Of a stretch of 40,940 nt of DNA, positions 9,082 to 15,757 are shown one piece after another. Source of the stretch: a virus; the IMG/VR virus record IMGVR_UViG_3300009374_000012, positions 1 to 40,940 of that record. One strand, written 5' to 3'. The notes under the pieces are model-generated. The model was given only the letters and a program-made list of their open reading frames with translations, was not told where the DNA came from and did not search any database. Both the position numbers and the translations under genes were made by a program. Positions within the stretch are counted from its first letter, which is position 1. Each line of letters opens with the position of its first letter.

Positions 9082-9687
9082 TTACCTCATAATTATGTCG
9101 GCAATGCCGAGTTCAATTGCCTCTTCTGCAGTTAAGTAGATGTTGACTTTGCGTTCTAGCATTTTCTTAAGTTGAGATTTAGTCATCTTTGTCTCCGCAA
9201 CCAAGCTGTTGATATACATATCTTGTAGTTGTTGGATGGCTTCCATCTCATTTACAAGATTGTGCAGCGGGCCATGGTTTCCGGCAATAACGCTGTGAAT
9301 CATTATGCGGCAATTCTTTGCCACCTTGCGCTTACCCTTTGTTCCGCCGGCCAAGAGCAGAACACCCGCTGACATTACTTTGCCAACGCCTACTGTGTGT
9401 ACTTCAGTTGTTGATTCAATCATCTTCATAATATCAAACAAAGCAAACATATCATCTGCACTGCCGCCATACGTTGAGAGGTAGAAATCCACGTGCTTTC
9501 TTTTCTTAGGTGGAGCGACTTTGTTCATCTCGTTTAAAAACAAGAGAGCATGTGATAATTCAGCTATCTTTTCTTCACTGACATCAGAAAAGAGACCTAT
9601 TAGTCTCATATCTATTTCCTCTTGCCCTTTTTCTGCCTGATGTTCTGTAGGCGAGCCTACTAATTTCTGAACTATCTTGTTAATCAT
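9082..9687 (-). CDS. ClpP-like serine protease 1, catalytic Asp replaced by Asn
   Basis: The 201-residue protein has the ClpP fold pattern: FYLSTYGGSADDMFALFD (oxyanion/strand region), VGKVMSAGVLLLAGG with nucleophile Ser106, and RIMIHSV with His131. The third triad position, normally Asp in a D-x-F-L-S/T context, is Asn182 (KVNIYLTAEEA). Asn at this site is known in Listeria ClpP1, which is inactive or weak alone and depends on a partner ClpP. A second phage ClpP with an intact triad is encoded at 17225-17830. Some phages use ClpP relatives as prohead proteases, and an acidic scaffold-like protein is encoded just upstream. A sigma70 promoter and a hairpin precede the gene. Confidence 0.9.
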   Translation of the reverse strand: MINKIVQKLVGSPTEHQAEKGQEEIDMRLIGLFSDVSEEKIAELSHALLFLNEMNKVAPPKKRKHVDFYLSTYGGSADDMFALFDIMKMIESTTEVHTVGVGKVMSAGVLLLAGGTKGKRKVAKNCRIMIHSVIAGNHGPLHNLVNEMEAIQQLQDMYINSLVAETKMTKSQLKKMLERKVNIYLTAEEAIELGIADIIMR

Positions 9688-9721
9688 TTTAAAATCCTTT
9701 AGTATTTTTAGTATACAAACA

Positions 9722-9749
9722 AATAACCACCGATCACTCAGTGGTTATT
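9722..9749 (-). other. Perfect 9-bp inverted repeat at the ClpP1 transcription start
   Basis: AATAACCAC is repeated inverted as GTGGTTATT with a 10-base loop. The upstream arm overlaps the -10 box of the ClpP promoter, so it sits where the transcript would begin. It could be an operator, or a 5'-end hairpin stabilising the messenger. The TTTG run after it is too weak for a convincing terminator. Confidence 0.65.
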
Positions 9750-9775
9750 GTATCTTATCGTAGGTGAAGAGTCAA
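9747..9775 (-). promoter_or_regulatory. Sigma70-type promoter of ClpP-like gene 1
   Basis: TTGACT, a 17-bp spacer and TACAAT are seen on the minus strand, with the -35 box abutting the end of the upstream acidic protein gene (9778). The start codon is about 60 bp downstream. Confidence 0.8.
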
Positions 9776-9777
9776 CC

Positions 9778-10557
9778 CTATTTCTTTGCAAGTCGGTCAA
9801 AAACTCTCTGTGCTAGTTTTTCAGCAAGAGCTTCTCTTTTGGAACTGGTTTGTAGTTTTTTAGCTACTCGCCTTGCCACTTCGTTTACAATTTTTGATTC
9901 ACTTGCGACAGCTTGACGGCGATCAGATTGTTGGTTTTTCTTTCGCAAGGCTACCATATCTGGATGGTTGTAATCCTTGTCTGCATCTGGATCAACTCGT
10001 GGGCTGCCGACTGAAGCAGCTGCTCTATGTGGGGCAGTTTTTGCACCGGCATGAGCTTCTTCAATCTCTTCTTCATCTTCAAGGCCAGCAAGAGGATCTT
10101 CTTCGCCCATATCAGCCATTGGTTCTTCCATTGGCTCAGCCATTGGTTCTTCCAAAGGAGCTTCGGCACCTAAGTCATCAGTAGCTCCAAATTCATCTTC
10201 TAGTCCATCTTCATCACGCTCTGTGCTAATGTGGACACCTAGTGGGGATAGTACATCAGCGACGGCACCCATCATGCTCTCAACAGCACCCTCTAGTGCT
10301 TCAACTGCTTCAGGAGGCAATTGCTCATTTGCTGGAGCATCTTCTATGGCGTCTAGCTCTGGAGCAACGTCTAGTTCTGGAGCGGAAGGTTCGATATCAA
10401 CTTCCTCTGGGGATAGCTCTTCGCTTTCGTCCCCTAAATCCTCAAGGTCTTCTTCTGGTTCTCCGTACAATTCATCAAGCCTGGTCGTTGGGGCCAAGTC
10501 AGCCAGTGTCATAAAGCGTCTAAGTTCCGCTTCTGTTAATAGTTTTTTTCGAGCCAT
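9778..10557 (-). CDS. Acidic low-complexity protein, possible scaffold or head-core component
   Basis: The 259-residue protein has three parts. The N-terminus (MARKKLLTEAELRRFMTLADLAP) is a basic helix. Residues about 28-165 are extremely rich in Glu, Asp, Pro and Ala, including the repeated unit EEPMAEPMEEPMADM. The C-terminus (about 195-259) is basic and helical (VNEVARRVAKKLQTSSKREALAEKLAQRVFDRLAKK-type pattern). Acidic middle plus helical ends is typical of phage scaffolding or assembly proteins, but this is inference. It is followed immediately by a ClpP-like protease, an arrangement that would suit scaffold processing. AAGGAG precedes the ATG and an ACTATTTA motif lies 40 bp upstream. 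Confidence 0.75.
   Translation of the reverse strand: MARKKLLTEAELRRFMTLADLAPTTRLDELYGEPEEDLEDLGDESEELSPEEVDIEPSAPELDVAPELDAIEDAPANEQLPPEAVEALEGAVESMMGAVADVLSPLGVHISTERDEDGLEDEFGATDDLGAEAPLEEPMAEPMEEPMADMGEEDPLAGLEDEEEIEEAHAGAKTAPHRAAASVGSPRVDPDADKDYNHPDMVALRKKNQQSDRRQAVASESKIVNEVARRVAKKLQTSSKREALAEKLAQRVFDRLAKK
10113..10154 (+). repeat. Imperfect tandem repeat inside the acidic gene
   Basis: The 18-base unit CAGCCATTGGTTCTTCCA occurs at 10113-10130 and 10137-10154, a 24-base period. It encodes the EEPMAEPM-type repeat, so it is a coding length-variable tract rather than a separate element. Confidence 0.8.
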
Positions 10558-10597
10558 GATTCTTTCTCTCCTTGAGTTAGTGGTTATGGGTATGTCT

Positions 10598-10604
10598 TAA
10601 ATAG
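10598..10604 (-). promoter_or_regulatory. Putative late promoter motif GACTATTTA
   Basis: The minus strand reads AAGACTATTTAAGACATACC, 41 bp before the acidic protein gene. The motif lies inside a short palindrome (CTTAA...TTAAG). No -35 box is seen. Confidence 0.5.
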
Positions 10605-10625
10605 TCTTAAGAAACTTAAAGACCT

Positions 10626-10874
10626 TTAAAAAAGGCTATTGGTGGAGCATATCTCCCTAAGTTTACGTAATGCCTTGGTTTCTATTTGTTTCACACGAGA
10701 AAAAGAAATTCCTAATCGCTCTGCGACATCACGTAAAGTCATTTGCCCGTTAAGATAAATAGACACCAAAGAACAATTATGCTCTTTTTTGTAATCTATC
10801 CAATGTTTACATTTATCTTTTGTGCACGGGGTACTTGCCTCTGCACAAGTTATTGAACACCTTGGTAGTTTCAT
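10626..10874 (-). CDS. Small sigma-70 region 4 protein with Cys cluster
   Basis: The 82-residue protein has a clear sigma region 4 helix-turn-helix: MTLRDVAERLGISFSRVKQIETKALRKLR (positions 45-73; VKQIE-x-KALRKLR is the recognition helix pattern). The N-terminal half carries five cysteines (6, 10, 17, 22, 34) that may bind Zn or an Fe-S cluster. Regions 2 and 3 are absent, so it cannot melt promoters by itself. It could contact a -35 element or RNA polymerase as an accessory or appropriating factor. Its ATG overlaps the stop of the preceding gene (ATGA). A role in the switch to the ACTATTTA promoters is inference. Confidence 0.85.
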   Translation of the reverse strand: MKLPRCSITCAEASTPCTKDKCKHWIDYKKEHNCSLVSIYLNGQMTLRDVAERLGISFSRVKQIETKALRKLREICSTNSLF

Positions 10875-11233
10875 AGTTCTGGTTGCTCCTTGGCTATGAG
10901 GTCAAAAATATTTTCTATCTCACCATCATTAAGGCCAAAGTCTTTTATCTTTTCTTTGCCCGAATCACGAAGACGCTTAGATTTACTTTTTCTGACCTTG
11001 CCTTGTGTTGCGATCAGTTCATCCACTAGCGAGTGGATTCGTTCATCACCGGTTATGTAGGCAGTTAACACACTTCTGAAAAAGTCAGATTGTTTTATGC
11101 CATCGTGTTTAAGTCGTATTAGTAACTTAGCATGCCTATGATCATTGTCATAAAATATAATTCTCTTCTTCATATTGCCATAGTTGATGACTACTTCAAA
11201 ATCTTCAACAAAGTCTTTTTCCTCGTCTGACAT
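10871..11233 (-). CDS. Unknown basic/acidic phage protein
   Basis: I use the ATG at 11233, which overlaps the stop of the preceding enzyme gene as TGATG and has GGAAG upstream; an in-frame GTG lies 6 bases earlier. The 120-residue product (MSDEEKDFVEDFEVVINYGN...) has a strand-rich start, a segment KLLIRLKHDGIKQSDFFRSVLTAYI that could be a ribbon-helix-helix-like or small helical unit, then a very basic stretch (KVRKSKSKRLRDSGKEKIKD) and an acidic end. It sits directly before the sigma region 4 gene and may be co-translated with it. I recognise no known family with confidence. Confidence 0.7.
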   Translation of the reverse strand: MSDEEKDFVEDFEVVINYGNMKKRIIFYDNDHRHAKLLIRLKHDGIKQSDFFRSVLTAYITGDERIHSLVDELIATQGKVRKSKSKRLRDSGKEKIKDFGLNDGEIENIFDLIAKEQPEL

Positions 11234-12261
11234 CACCACTTCCTGTTGGTAATGTGAGTGGCACTCTCATAGACTCCACTTGCTGTCTGTTCAATGAATT
11301 GAGCCTTTGTTTGCAACTCTTCAATGGAGCGAGCACCAGAATAAGATAGGCCAGAGCGAATTCCCTTATTGAGATCAAGAAGTACATCTTCAATGGCGCC
11401 GCGAAATGGCACCTTGGCGGCTATGCCCTCAAAAGACGAATACTGTCCACGCCACTCTACTTGTGCCTCTTTTGATGCCATGCCTCGATACGACTTCCAT
11501 TTGTTTCCGTCTTCGTCTTCAAATGCCTCGCCTGGTGTTTCAGTTGTTCCGGAAAGAAGCGAACCACACATTACTGCATCGGCTCCTGCTGCTAAAGCTT
11601 TTACTATATCGCCAGAGGTTCGTATTCCCCCATCAGCTATAATTTTAATATTGCGGTCAGTCTTAGCACAATCAAGGATTGTTTGGAAACCTGCGACACC
11701 ATGACCAGTTTGAATTCTCGTACTACAGATGCTTCCGCCGCCTATGTTACATCGGGCACTATCTGCTCCCCAATCAGCCAAGTCATTGACTGCTTCCAGG
11801 GTGGCGACATTGCCGGCCATAATATGAATATTGTCGTCAAGGGCAACCCTCAAGTACTCAATTGCATCCTTTACTAACGTGTGATGGCCATGAGCAACAT
11901 CGACACACAAGAAAGTGGCACCAGCATATACTGCAGCGACAGCTCGATCAATAAAGTCCCCAGAGACACCGACTGCTACACCGACGGCAGCATCTGGTTC
12001 TTTTCCTAGTGTGGCCGAAGCAATCATAGCCACCTGTTCGTCGATGGTGTTATATCTGTGGATTACTGCGGTGGCACCCAGACGTTGCATCTCTTTTGCC
12101 ATAGCGGCGCCTGATATTGTATCCATTGGCGAAGCTATAATTGGAATATTGAGCGTAAAGCCTTTTCCCATATACATTGTTGTATCAATTTCGTTGCGAG
12201 ACCGTATGTCTGAGAATTGTGGAACTAGTAGTACGTCGTCATATGCAAGTGTACGCTTCAT
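11233..12261 (-). CDS. IMP dehydrogenase/GMP reductase family enzyme without CBS domains
   Basis: The 342-residue protein is a TIM barrel of this family: LAYDDVLLVPQ at the start, IIASPMDTISG, GGGSICSTRIQTGHGVAG with catalytic Cys179 and Thr181, IIADGGIRTSGDIVKALAAGADAVMCG for phosphate binding, and GLSYSGARSIEEL near the end. The CBS regulatory domains of bacterial GuaB are absent. The flap (about 258-288: SYRGMASKEAQVEWRGQY then FEGIAAKVPFRG) is short and lacks the Arg-Tyr pair used by IMP dehydrogenase to activate water, which makes GMP reductase as likely as IMPDH. Either reaction would shift purine pools during infection. GGAAGAG precedes the ATG. Confidence 0.9.
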   Translation of the reverse strand: MKRTLAYDDVLLVPQFSDIRSRNEIDTTMYMGKGFTLNIPIIASPMDTISGAAMAKEMQRLGATAVIHRYNTIDEQVAMIASATLGKEPDAAVGVAVGVSGDFIDRAVAAVYAGATFLCVDVAHGHHTLVKDAIEYLRVALDDNIHIMAGNVATLEAVNDLADWGADSARCNIGGGSICSTRIQTGHGVAGFQTILDCAKTDRNIKIIADGGIRTSGDIVKALAAGADAVMCGSLLSGTTETPGEAFEDEDGNKWKSYRGMASKEAQVEWRGQYSSFEGIAAKVPFRGAIEDVLLDLNKGIRSGLSYSGARSIEELQTKAQFIEQTASGVYESATHITNRKW

Positions 12262-12633
12262 TTACTCTTCCCTTTTCTCTTTGCTCTTGGGAGTTTTCTT
12301 TTTTCCTTTCTTTGTTCTCTCGGCATTTTCTAAGCTTTTTCTCAATGTTGGTGAGCGTTCAGGTGTCACAACCAATGGCGGCTTATTTGATGCGGGCTTT
12401 GGTGGTGGCTGTGGAATTGGCTGTGGGGCTGGCGGGCTTATTATATGTCCAAAGTATTGCTGTAGTGTGTGGATAGCCGCTTCGGCCTGGACAGCATCCA
12501 TAGCGCATTCAATGATCTCATCTACAGCATTGTTGACAGGATGGGATAATAGATTATCCATAGCGGCGACATTTTCCAATAATTCGCTGCGTAGTCGATG
12601 GATAGCTGACTCTAATAAAACTTTTTTTGACAT
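12262..12633 (-). CDS. Small helical protein with Pro-rich linker and basic tail
   Basis: The start is the ATG at 12633, which overlaps the thioredoxin stop as TAATG; a longer in-frame extension lies inside thioredoxin. The 123-residue product has a helical N-terminal half (KKVLLESAIHRLRSELLENVAAMD), a proline-rich linker (PPAPQPIPQPPPKPASNKPP) and a Lys/Arg-rich C-terminus (KKGKKKTPKSKEKREE). Such basic tails often bind nucleic acid. The product ends directly before the purine enzyme gene. I recognise no family. Confidence 0.7.
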   Translation of the reverse strand: MSKKVLLESAIHRLRSELLENVAAMDNLLSHPVNNAVDEIIECAMDAVQAEAAIHTLQQYFGHIISPPAPQPIPQPPPKPASNKPPLVVTPERSPTLRKSLENAERTKKGKKKTPKSKEKREE

Positions 12634-12992
12634 TATGTATTCTCCTTGTTTATGAATGTTTGTATGTCCTTGGCGGTGTACCAAGTTTTCTTGTCTGGGA
12701 TTTTTGGGTCCGACATGATTCTTATCTTTGGCTTGTTTGTTCCTACTTTGATCATTGCTATCGTAGGTACTCCATTGAAATTCAGAATGTCCTCAATTCT
12801 CGGATAATCATCGACGTTGAATGCAAAAAACGATGCATCTGTGTTTTGTTCAGAAATGTCTGAGAATGTTGGCTGTAATTCTCTACAATATGGGCAAGAA
12901 TTGGAGTAGAACTTTACAATGCAGGTTGTTTGTTGCTTAACTTGTCCTGCGAGGATCTTTTGTAAGGCTGGTTTTGATAGTCGTGGTGTCAT
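12633..12992 (-). CDS. Thioredoxin-like protein
   Basis: The 119-residue protein has a thioredoxin fold with the redox centre SNSCPYCREL (Cys33, Cys36), a DDYPRIEDILNFNGVPTIAMI segment including the conserved cis-Pro (VPT), and a C-terminal helix. CPYC is the glutaredoxin-type active site, while the length fits thioredoxin. A natural client is the phage class II ribonucleotide reductase at 25134-27101, whose C-terminal Cys pair needs a reductant. The ATG overlaps the DUF3310 stop (ATGA), so the cluster 13908-12262 looks like one translation unit. Confidence 0.9.
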   Translation of the reverse strand: MTPRLSKPALQKILAGQVKQQTTCIVKFYSNSCPYCRELQPTFSDISEQNTDASFFAFNVDDYPRIEDILNFNGVPTIAMIKVGTNKPKIRIMSDPKIPDKKTWYTAKDIQTFINKENT

Positions 12993-13309
12993 TTTGCCTT
13001 CACATTATCAATAAGGCGATTCAGGTACCATTGAGCTTTTTCAAGATCTTGAAGTGGAACGCCTTTGTGAGCATAACGCGATACATATTTTACCACATTA
13101 CCTGCATGGAAATCGAGCCCCCAGTCCTCAATCACGTCTATAACTTCGTAGTTGCCTTGATTATAGTGAGGGGGATGATCGACGTTCTTATTGTTCGGAG
13201 TAGTCGGTAGTGACTGTGTATAAATCGTGGCCTCTATGAACTCTTTGGCAACTTCCTCTGTGGTTGGGGCTAAGTTGCTGTATACGTCTATTTGGTTATC
13301 TTTTTTCAT
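12989..13309 (-). CDS. DUF3310 family protein (phage nucleotide-kinase-like annotation)
   Basis: The 106-residue protein ends with a typical DUF3310 segment: VDHPPHYNQGNYEVIDVIED, then HAGNVVKYVSRYAHKG and DLEKAQWYLNRLI. This domain is common in phages and is often labelled nucleotide kinase, without experimental basis I can cite. The N-terminal 40 residues are variable. It is overlapped at both ends by ATGA junctions with the possible ThyX-like gene and thioredoxin, which places it in a nucleotide metabolism cluster. Confidence 0.85.
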   Translation of the reverse strand: MKKDNQIDVYSNLAPTTEEVAKEFIEATIYTQSLPTTPNNKNVDHPPHYNQGNYEVIDVIEDWGLDFHAGNVVKYVSRYAHKGVPLQDLEKAQWYLNRLIDNVKAK

Positions 13310-13908
13310 ATTCTCTCTCCATCGGGCGACTTGCCCAAAATCATTTGTTCAAACATCGGCAATGACTCACACCAGTCACAGAAACTGCCCCAATCGTCTT
13401 TTAGTTTGTGGCGGCGACGTTGGTGATACATTGTCTTGAGTTGTAAATAGTTTGTTGTGAATGCTGCCCACATCGAGAAACCTAGCGGAGTGGATGCCAG
13501 GAGTTTCATTCTATTCTCGTAACTGTGTTTATCATCTCGGAACTGCTGCTGAAGTTCTTCTACGATGGCTATGATGCGAGGGTCTGTGTGGGGGTCGCAC
13601 TGATTGGCGAGGTTCGCTCTACCAAGTCGGTGCATTTTTGATTGCGATGTCACTATCTCGAACCAGTGGTAGCGTTGTAACTGGGGCAGGAAATAATGGG
13701 GGGCATAAATATCACCCTGCACGATAATGCCCTTGAGAAATGTGTCATGGCCGCTGCCTATCTTAACCTTTCCGAGTTTGGATGATCGTTTGATGTCCTC
13801 GGCATTACCTACGTCTGTAAGGTCTGGATCGCCCATCTTCATACTGTATGCGGCTTTGCGCATTGAGCGTTCGAGTCCGAATATTTCGACGTTTTTGATT
13901 TCAACCAT
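13306..13908 (-). CDS. Conserved phage protein, possible distant ThyX relative
   Basis: The 200-residue protein starts MVEIKNVEIFGLERSMRKAAYSM. The central pattern (GSGHDTFLKGIIVQGDI, then PQLQRYHWFEIVTSQSKMHRL) and the end (FTTNYLQLKTMYHQRRRHKL, WGSFCDWCESLP) follow the layout of flavin-dependent thymidylate synthases: a His-containing loop, a RYH..S-like strand and an N-x-R/Q-L-x helix. The defining ThyX motif RHR-x7-S is not present in canonical form. I recall near-identical C-terminal patterns in many phage proteins, some annotated as thymidylate synthase. An active enzyme is unproven. TAATG links it to the preceding zinc protein; ATGA links it to DUF3310. Confidence 0.6.
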   Translation of the reverse strand: MVEIKNVEIFGLERSMRKAAYSMKMGDPDLTDVGNAEDIKRSSKLGKVKIGSGHDTFLKGIIVQGDIYAPHYFLPQLQRYHWFEIVTSQSKMHRLGRANLANQCDPHTDPRIIAIVEELQQQFRDDKHSYENRMKLLASTPLGFSMWAAFTTNYLQLKTMYHQRRRHKLKDDWGSFCDWCESLPMFEQMILGKSPDGERI

Positions 13909-14171
13909 TAATCGTTTCTCTCTTTGACAAAATCTTCAATTATTGCTTGTGCTTTGCTCCAGCAATCGGGGCAATAGACGCGCACTGTGTCCTCATCCTG
14001 TACGACAACGTTCCAAGTTTGTGCCATCTCTTTGCTTTTCTTGTCAAATGGCGCTAGACACGCTGAACATGCGTCTGGTAGCTTATTGAATTGGAAAATT
14101 TTCTGGGTCAAATCTTCGGCGTTTTCTTTGCCTACTTCTCTCTCCATTTGACGGCGTTGTTTTCTATTCAT
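13908..14171 (-). CDS. Small zinc-ribbon protein
   Basis: The 87-residue protein contains two CxxC knuckles, ACSACLAP (around 35-40) and VYCPDCW (around 67-71), separated by about 30 residues, which is a zinc-ribbon layout. The N-terminus is basic (MNRKQRRQMEREVGKE), and the C-terminus is a helix. A nucleic-acid or RNA polymerase contact is possible. The gene begins 3 bases after the stop of the upstream gene and ends in TAATG overlap. Confidence 0.75.
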   Translation of the reverse strand: MNRKQRRQMEREVGKENAEDLTQKIFQFNKLPDACSACLAPFDKKSKEMAQTWNVVVQDEDTVRVYCPDCWSKAQAIIEDFVKERND

Positions 14172-14173
14172 TA

Positions 14174-14422
14174 TTAACTGTCCTTTAAATTGCTTCGGCG
14201 GCGTGGCCTATAAATATGTTCTCGCAAGGTATACTTATGAATATCTTCAAAAATAGACGGACCATATTGAAGACGTTCTTGTTCATATGATGAAATATTC
14301 ATCGGGCCGAAGCCGGCTTGTTTTAAAAGGTCATTGACTTCTCGTAATGTGCTCTTCATATGGTGAATGGCGGTTATTGTGATTAGTCTCTCGACTGGTT
14401 GTTTTGGTGTACCTCTGGGCAT
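14174..14422 (-). CDS. Small unknown protein, paralogue of the 14731-14967 product
   Basis: This 82-residue basic protein contains HMKSTLREVNDLLKQAGFGP followed by ISSYEQ. The product of 14731-14967 has VKQGLSFRFVNNLLAAVGYD then SSWTQ, with the same spacing, so the two look like ancient duplicates with a helix-turn-helix-like core. GGAAAGAAG precedes the ATG. A weak TATAGT -10-like box lies upstream at about 14450 but without a -35 box. Function is unknown. Confidence 0.65.
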   Translation of the reverse strand: MPRGTPKQPVERLITITAIHHMKSTLREVNDLLKQAGFGPMNISSYEQERLQYGPSIFEDIHKYTLREHIYRPRRRSNLKDS

Positions 14423-14449
14423 TACTTCTTTCCTTTTTCTATTTGTTTA

Positions 14450-14734
14450 CTATAACACATCTTCCTTCTCGAAAACTTCGGTGTCGTATACGCTGAAGTC
14501 TCCAGAGTCAGGGATCATCGTGCTGTACCAGCGATCTTCTTCGAAGTCTCCCCAATCGACTGTCGGAAACTTGAATTTGCCTGCTTCTCGCTGGGCATCT
14601 AATCGAGCCAATGCAATGGCCGATGCCTCCTCTTCTGTCTTGGCCTCTACTTCTACGGCCATGGAGCCGTAGGCTTCAAGGCGGACTTCTACGTTGTATT
14701 TAGTCACTTCTTCTCCTTTAGTGGCTCTGCTCAT
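14450..14734 (-). CDS. Small protein, DpnD/PcfM-like beta strand pattern
   Basis: The 94-residue protein has a strand-helix pattern YNVEVRLEAYGSMAVEVEAKTEEEASAIALARL, which resembles the short DpnD/PcfM-like domain found in phages and plasmids (a strand with conserved E and an A-rich helix). The rest is acidic and aromatic (TVDWGDFEEDRWYSTMIPD). It overlaps the upstream small gene by ATGA. The function is unknown. Confidence 0.6.
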   Translation of the reverse strand: MSRATKGEEVTKYNVEVRLEAYGSMAVEVEAKTEEEASAIALARLDAQREAGKFKFPTVDWGDFEEDRWYSTMIPDSGDFSVYDTEVFEKEDVL

Positions 14735-14967
14735 TTTTTATCCTTTATATCTGTCCAAGTCTTCGCATTGCTAATCATCTCTTCGAGAGTGAAAGCACCG
14801 CTCTCGATTGCCGGCAGATAAGTGCTTGTCATCTGAGTCCATGAACTCTCTGGTACTTTGTCATATCCCACTGCCGCGAGCAGATTGTTGACAAATCGGA
14901 AGCTAAGCCCTTGCTTTACTCCCATTAACAGCACAGCTCTACGCACCCTTCTTTCTTCTCTAGTCAT
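14731..14967 (-). CDS. Small unknown protein, paralogue of the 14174-14422 product
   Basis: The 78-residue protein (MTREERRVRRAVLLMGVKQG...) is basic at its N-terminus and shares the K-x-G/S-L-x-x-x-VN-D/N-LL-x-A-x-G pattern with the product of 14174-14422. AAGGAG lies 7 bases before the ATG. The short gap to the methyltransferase gene holds no clear promoter. Confidence 0.65.
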   Translation of the reverse strand: MTREERRVRRAVLLMGVKQGLSFRFVNNLLAAVGYDKVPESSWTQMTSTYLPAIESGAFTLEEMISNAKTWTDIKDKK

Positions 14968-15007
14968 CTCGGTTCTCCTTGGTTTGTTGTGTATTTAGAA
15001 CAAGCCT

Positions 15008-15490
15008 TCATCTTTCTATTGCTCCAAATGATGGGGATGGTCCCCAAGGTGGGATCTTGGTAAATACCACGATCATTGATGGAAAGGGTGCGCTGTTAGA
15101 GCTGTCGCCAAACTTTAACCTGCCTTTGACAAAAAAGACTTCATCTGCTTGCATGACGTATTCGTGGAAGTACTTTGTGTCCGTTCTTGCAGGCAAAAGC
15201 ATTACAACTTTTGTATTAGGTTTTTGTGACTCTTGAAAGCCCTTTTTAATCCAATCGGAAATTCCCCTGCCATATGGCGGATTTACAAATACTGTATGAC
15301 CTGCCCAATCTTGCGATAAGCCATCGTCTTCTTCTGTGAAGTGTCTAGCGCACTTTGCATTGTCGTCACTGGAGCAGGGATCGAGGTTAAATGGGCCGAA
15401 GCGCCAGTTTAGTTTGTCATAGAAGTCTTGCGGGGTTGCCCATACTCCTGTCTCAGAACTAAACATCGTTCGTTGTGTTGCTTTATTCAT
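15008..15490 (-). CDS. Phage N6-adenine DNA methyltransferase (Dam-type, DNA_N6_adenine MTase family)
   Basis: I use the ATG at 15490 because AAAGGAG lies 6 bases upstream; the longer frame from 15553 lacks this. The 160-residue protein matches the short phage adenine methyltransferase family: WATPQDFYDKLNWRFGPFNLDPCSS (AdoMet and start region), the catalytic FVNPPYGRGI, then VVMLLPARTDTKYFHE and VFFVKGRLKFG, and finally APFPSMIVVF. The NPPY motif is intact. It probably modifies phage DNA to evade restriction or to regulate expression. Together with the D12 enzyme at 33071-33931 the phage has two unrelated adenine methylases. Confidence 0.93.
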   Translation of the reverse strand: MNKATQRTMFSSETGVWATPQDFYDKLNWRFGPFNLDPCSSDDNAKCARHFTEEDDGLSQDWAGHTVFVNPPYGRGISDWIKKGFQESQKPNTKVVMLLPARTDTKYFHEYVMQADEVFFVKGRLKFGDSSNSAPFPSMIVVFTKIPPWGPSPSFGAIER

Positions 15491-15574
15491 TGTTTCTCCT
15501 TTATTTTCTGAACCCACTTGTCCATACCTGAGTCTTGGATCTTTTTTACTCAAAACAGTTGTAAACTTCTTTAT

Positions 15575-15757
15575 TCATAAACCTTCTCCATCAAACTTAT
15601 CTCGCAGTTTGTTTTCTAAATCTCCGAGTTCTGCTTGTAGAAACTCTATTACTCTCTCGTTATTCATCCGGGTTTCAAATGTAAAATCAAGTTCAGATTC
15701 TTTAACAAGTTCCCACAATTTAATATCACATTCATACTTAAGAATCACTTCATCCAT
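15575..15757 (-). CDS. Small acidic protein, unknown
   Basis: This 60-residue frame (MDEVILKYECDIKLWELVKESELDF...) is acidic and likely helical, with a coiled-coil-like end (FLQAELGDLENKLRDKF). It overlaps the dUTPase end by 8 bases, a spacing typical of real genes here. No known family is recognised. Confidence 0.5.
   Translation of the reverse strand: MDEVILKYECDIKLWELVKESELDFTFETRMNNERVIEFLQAELGDLENKLRDKFDGEGL

Noticed and set aside
11915-12655. A 246-codon open frame on the plus strand
   Set aside because: It runs antisense across the IMPDH-family gene and its neighbour, and its composition is an artefact of the minus-strand codons.
13444-13450. Another TAAATAG (CTATTTA) site
   Set aside because: It is inside the ThyX-like coding sequence, 135 bp from the next start, so it is probably chance. 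The copy at 28378-28384 inside the helicase is rejected for the same reason.
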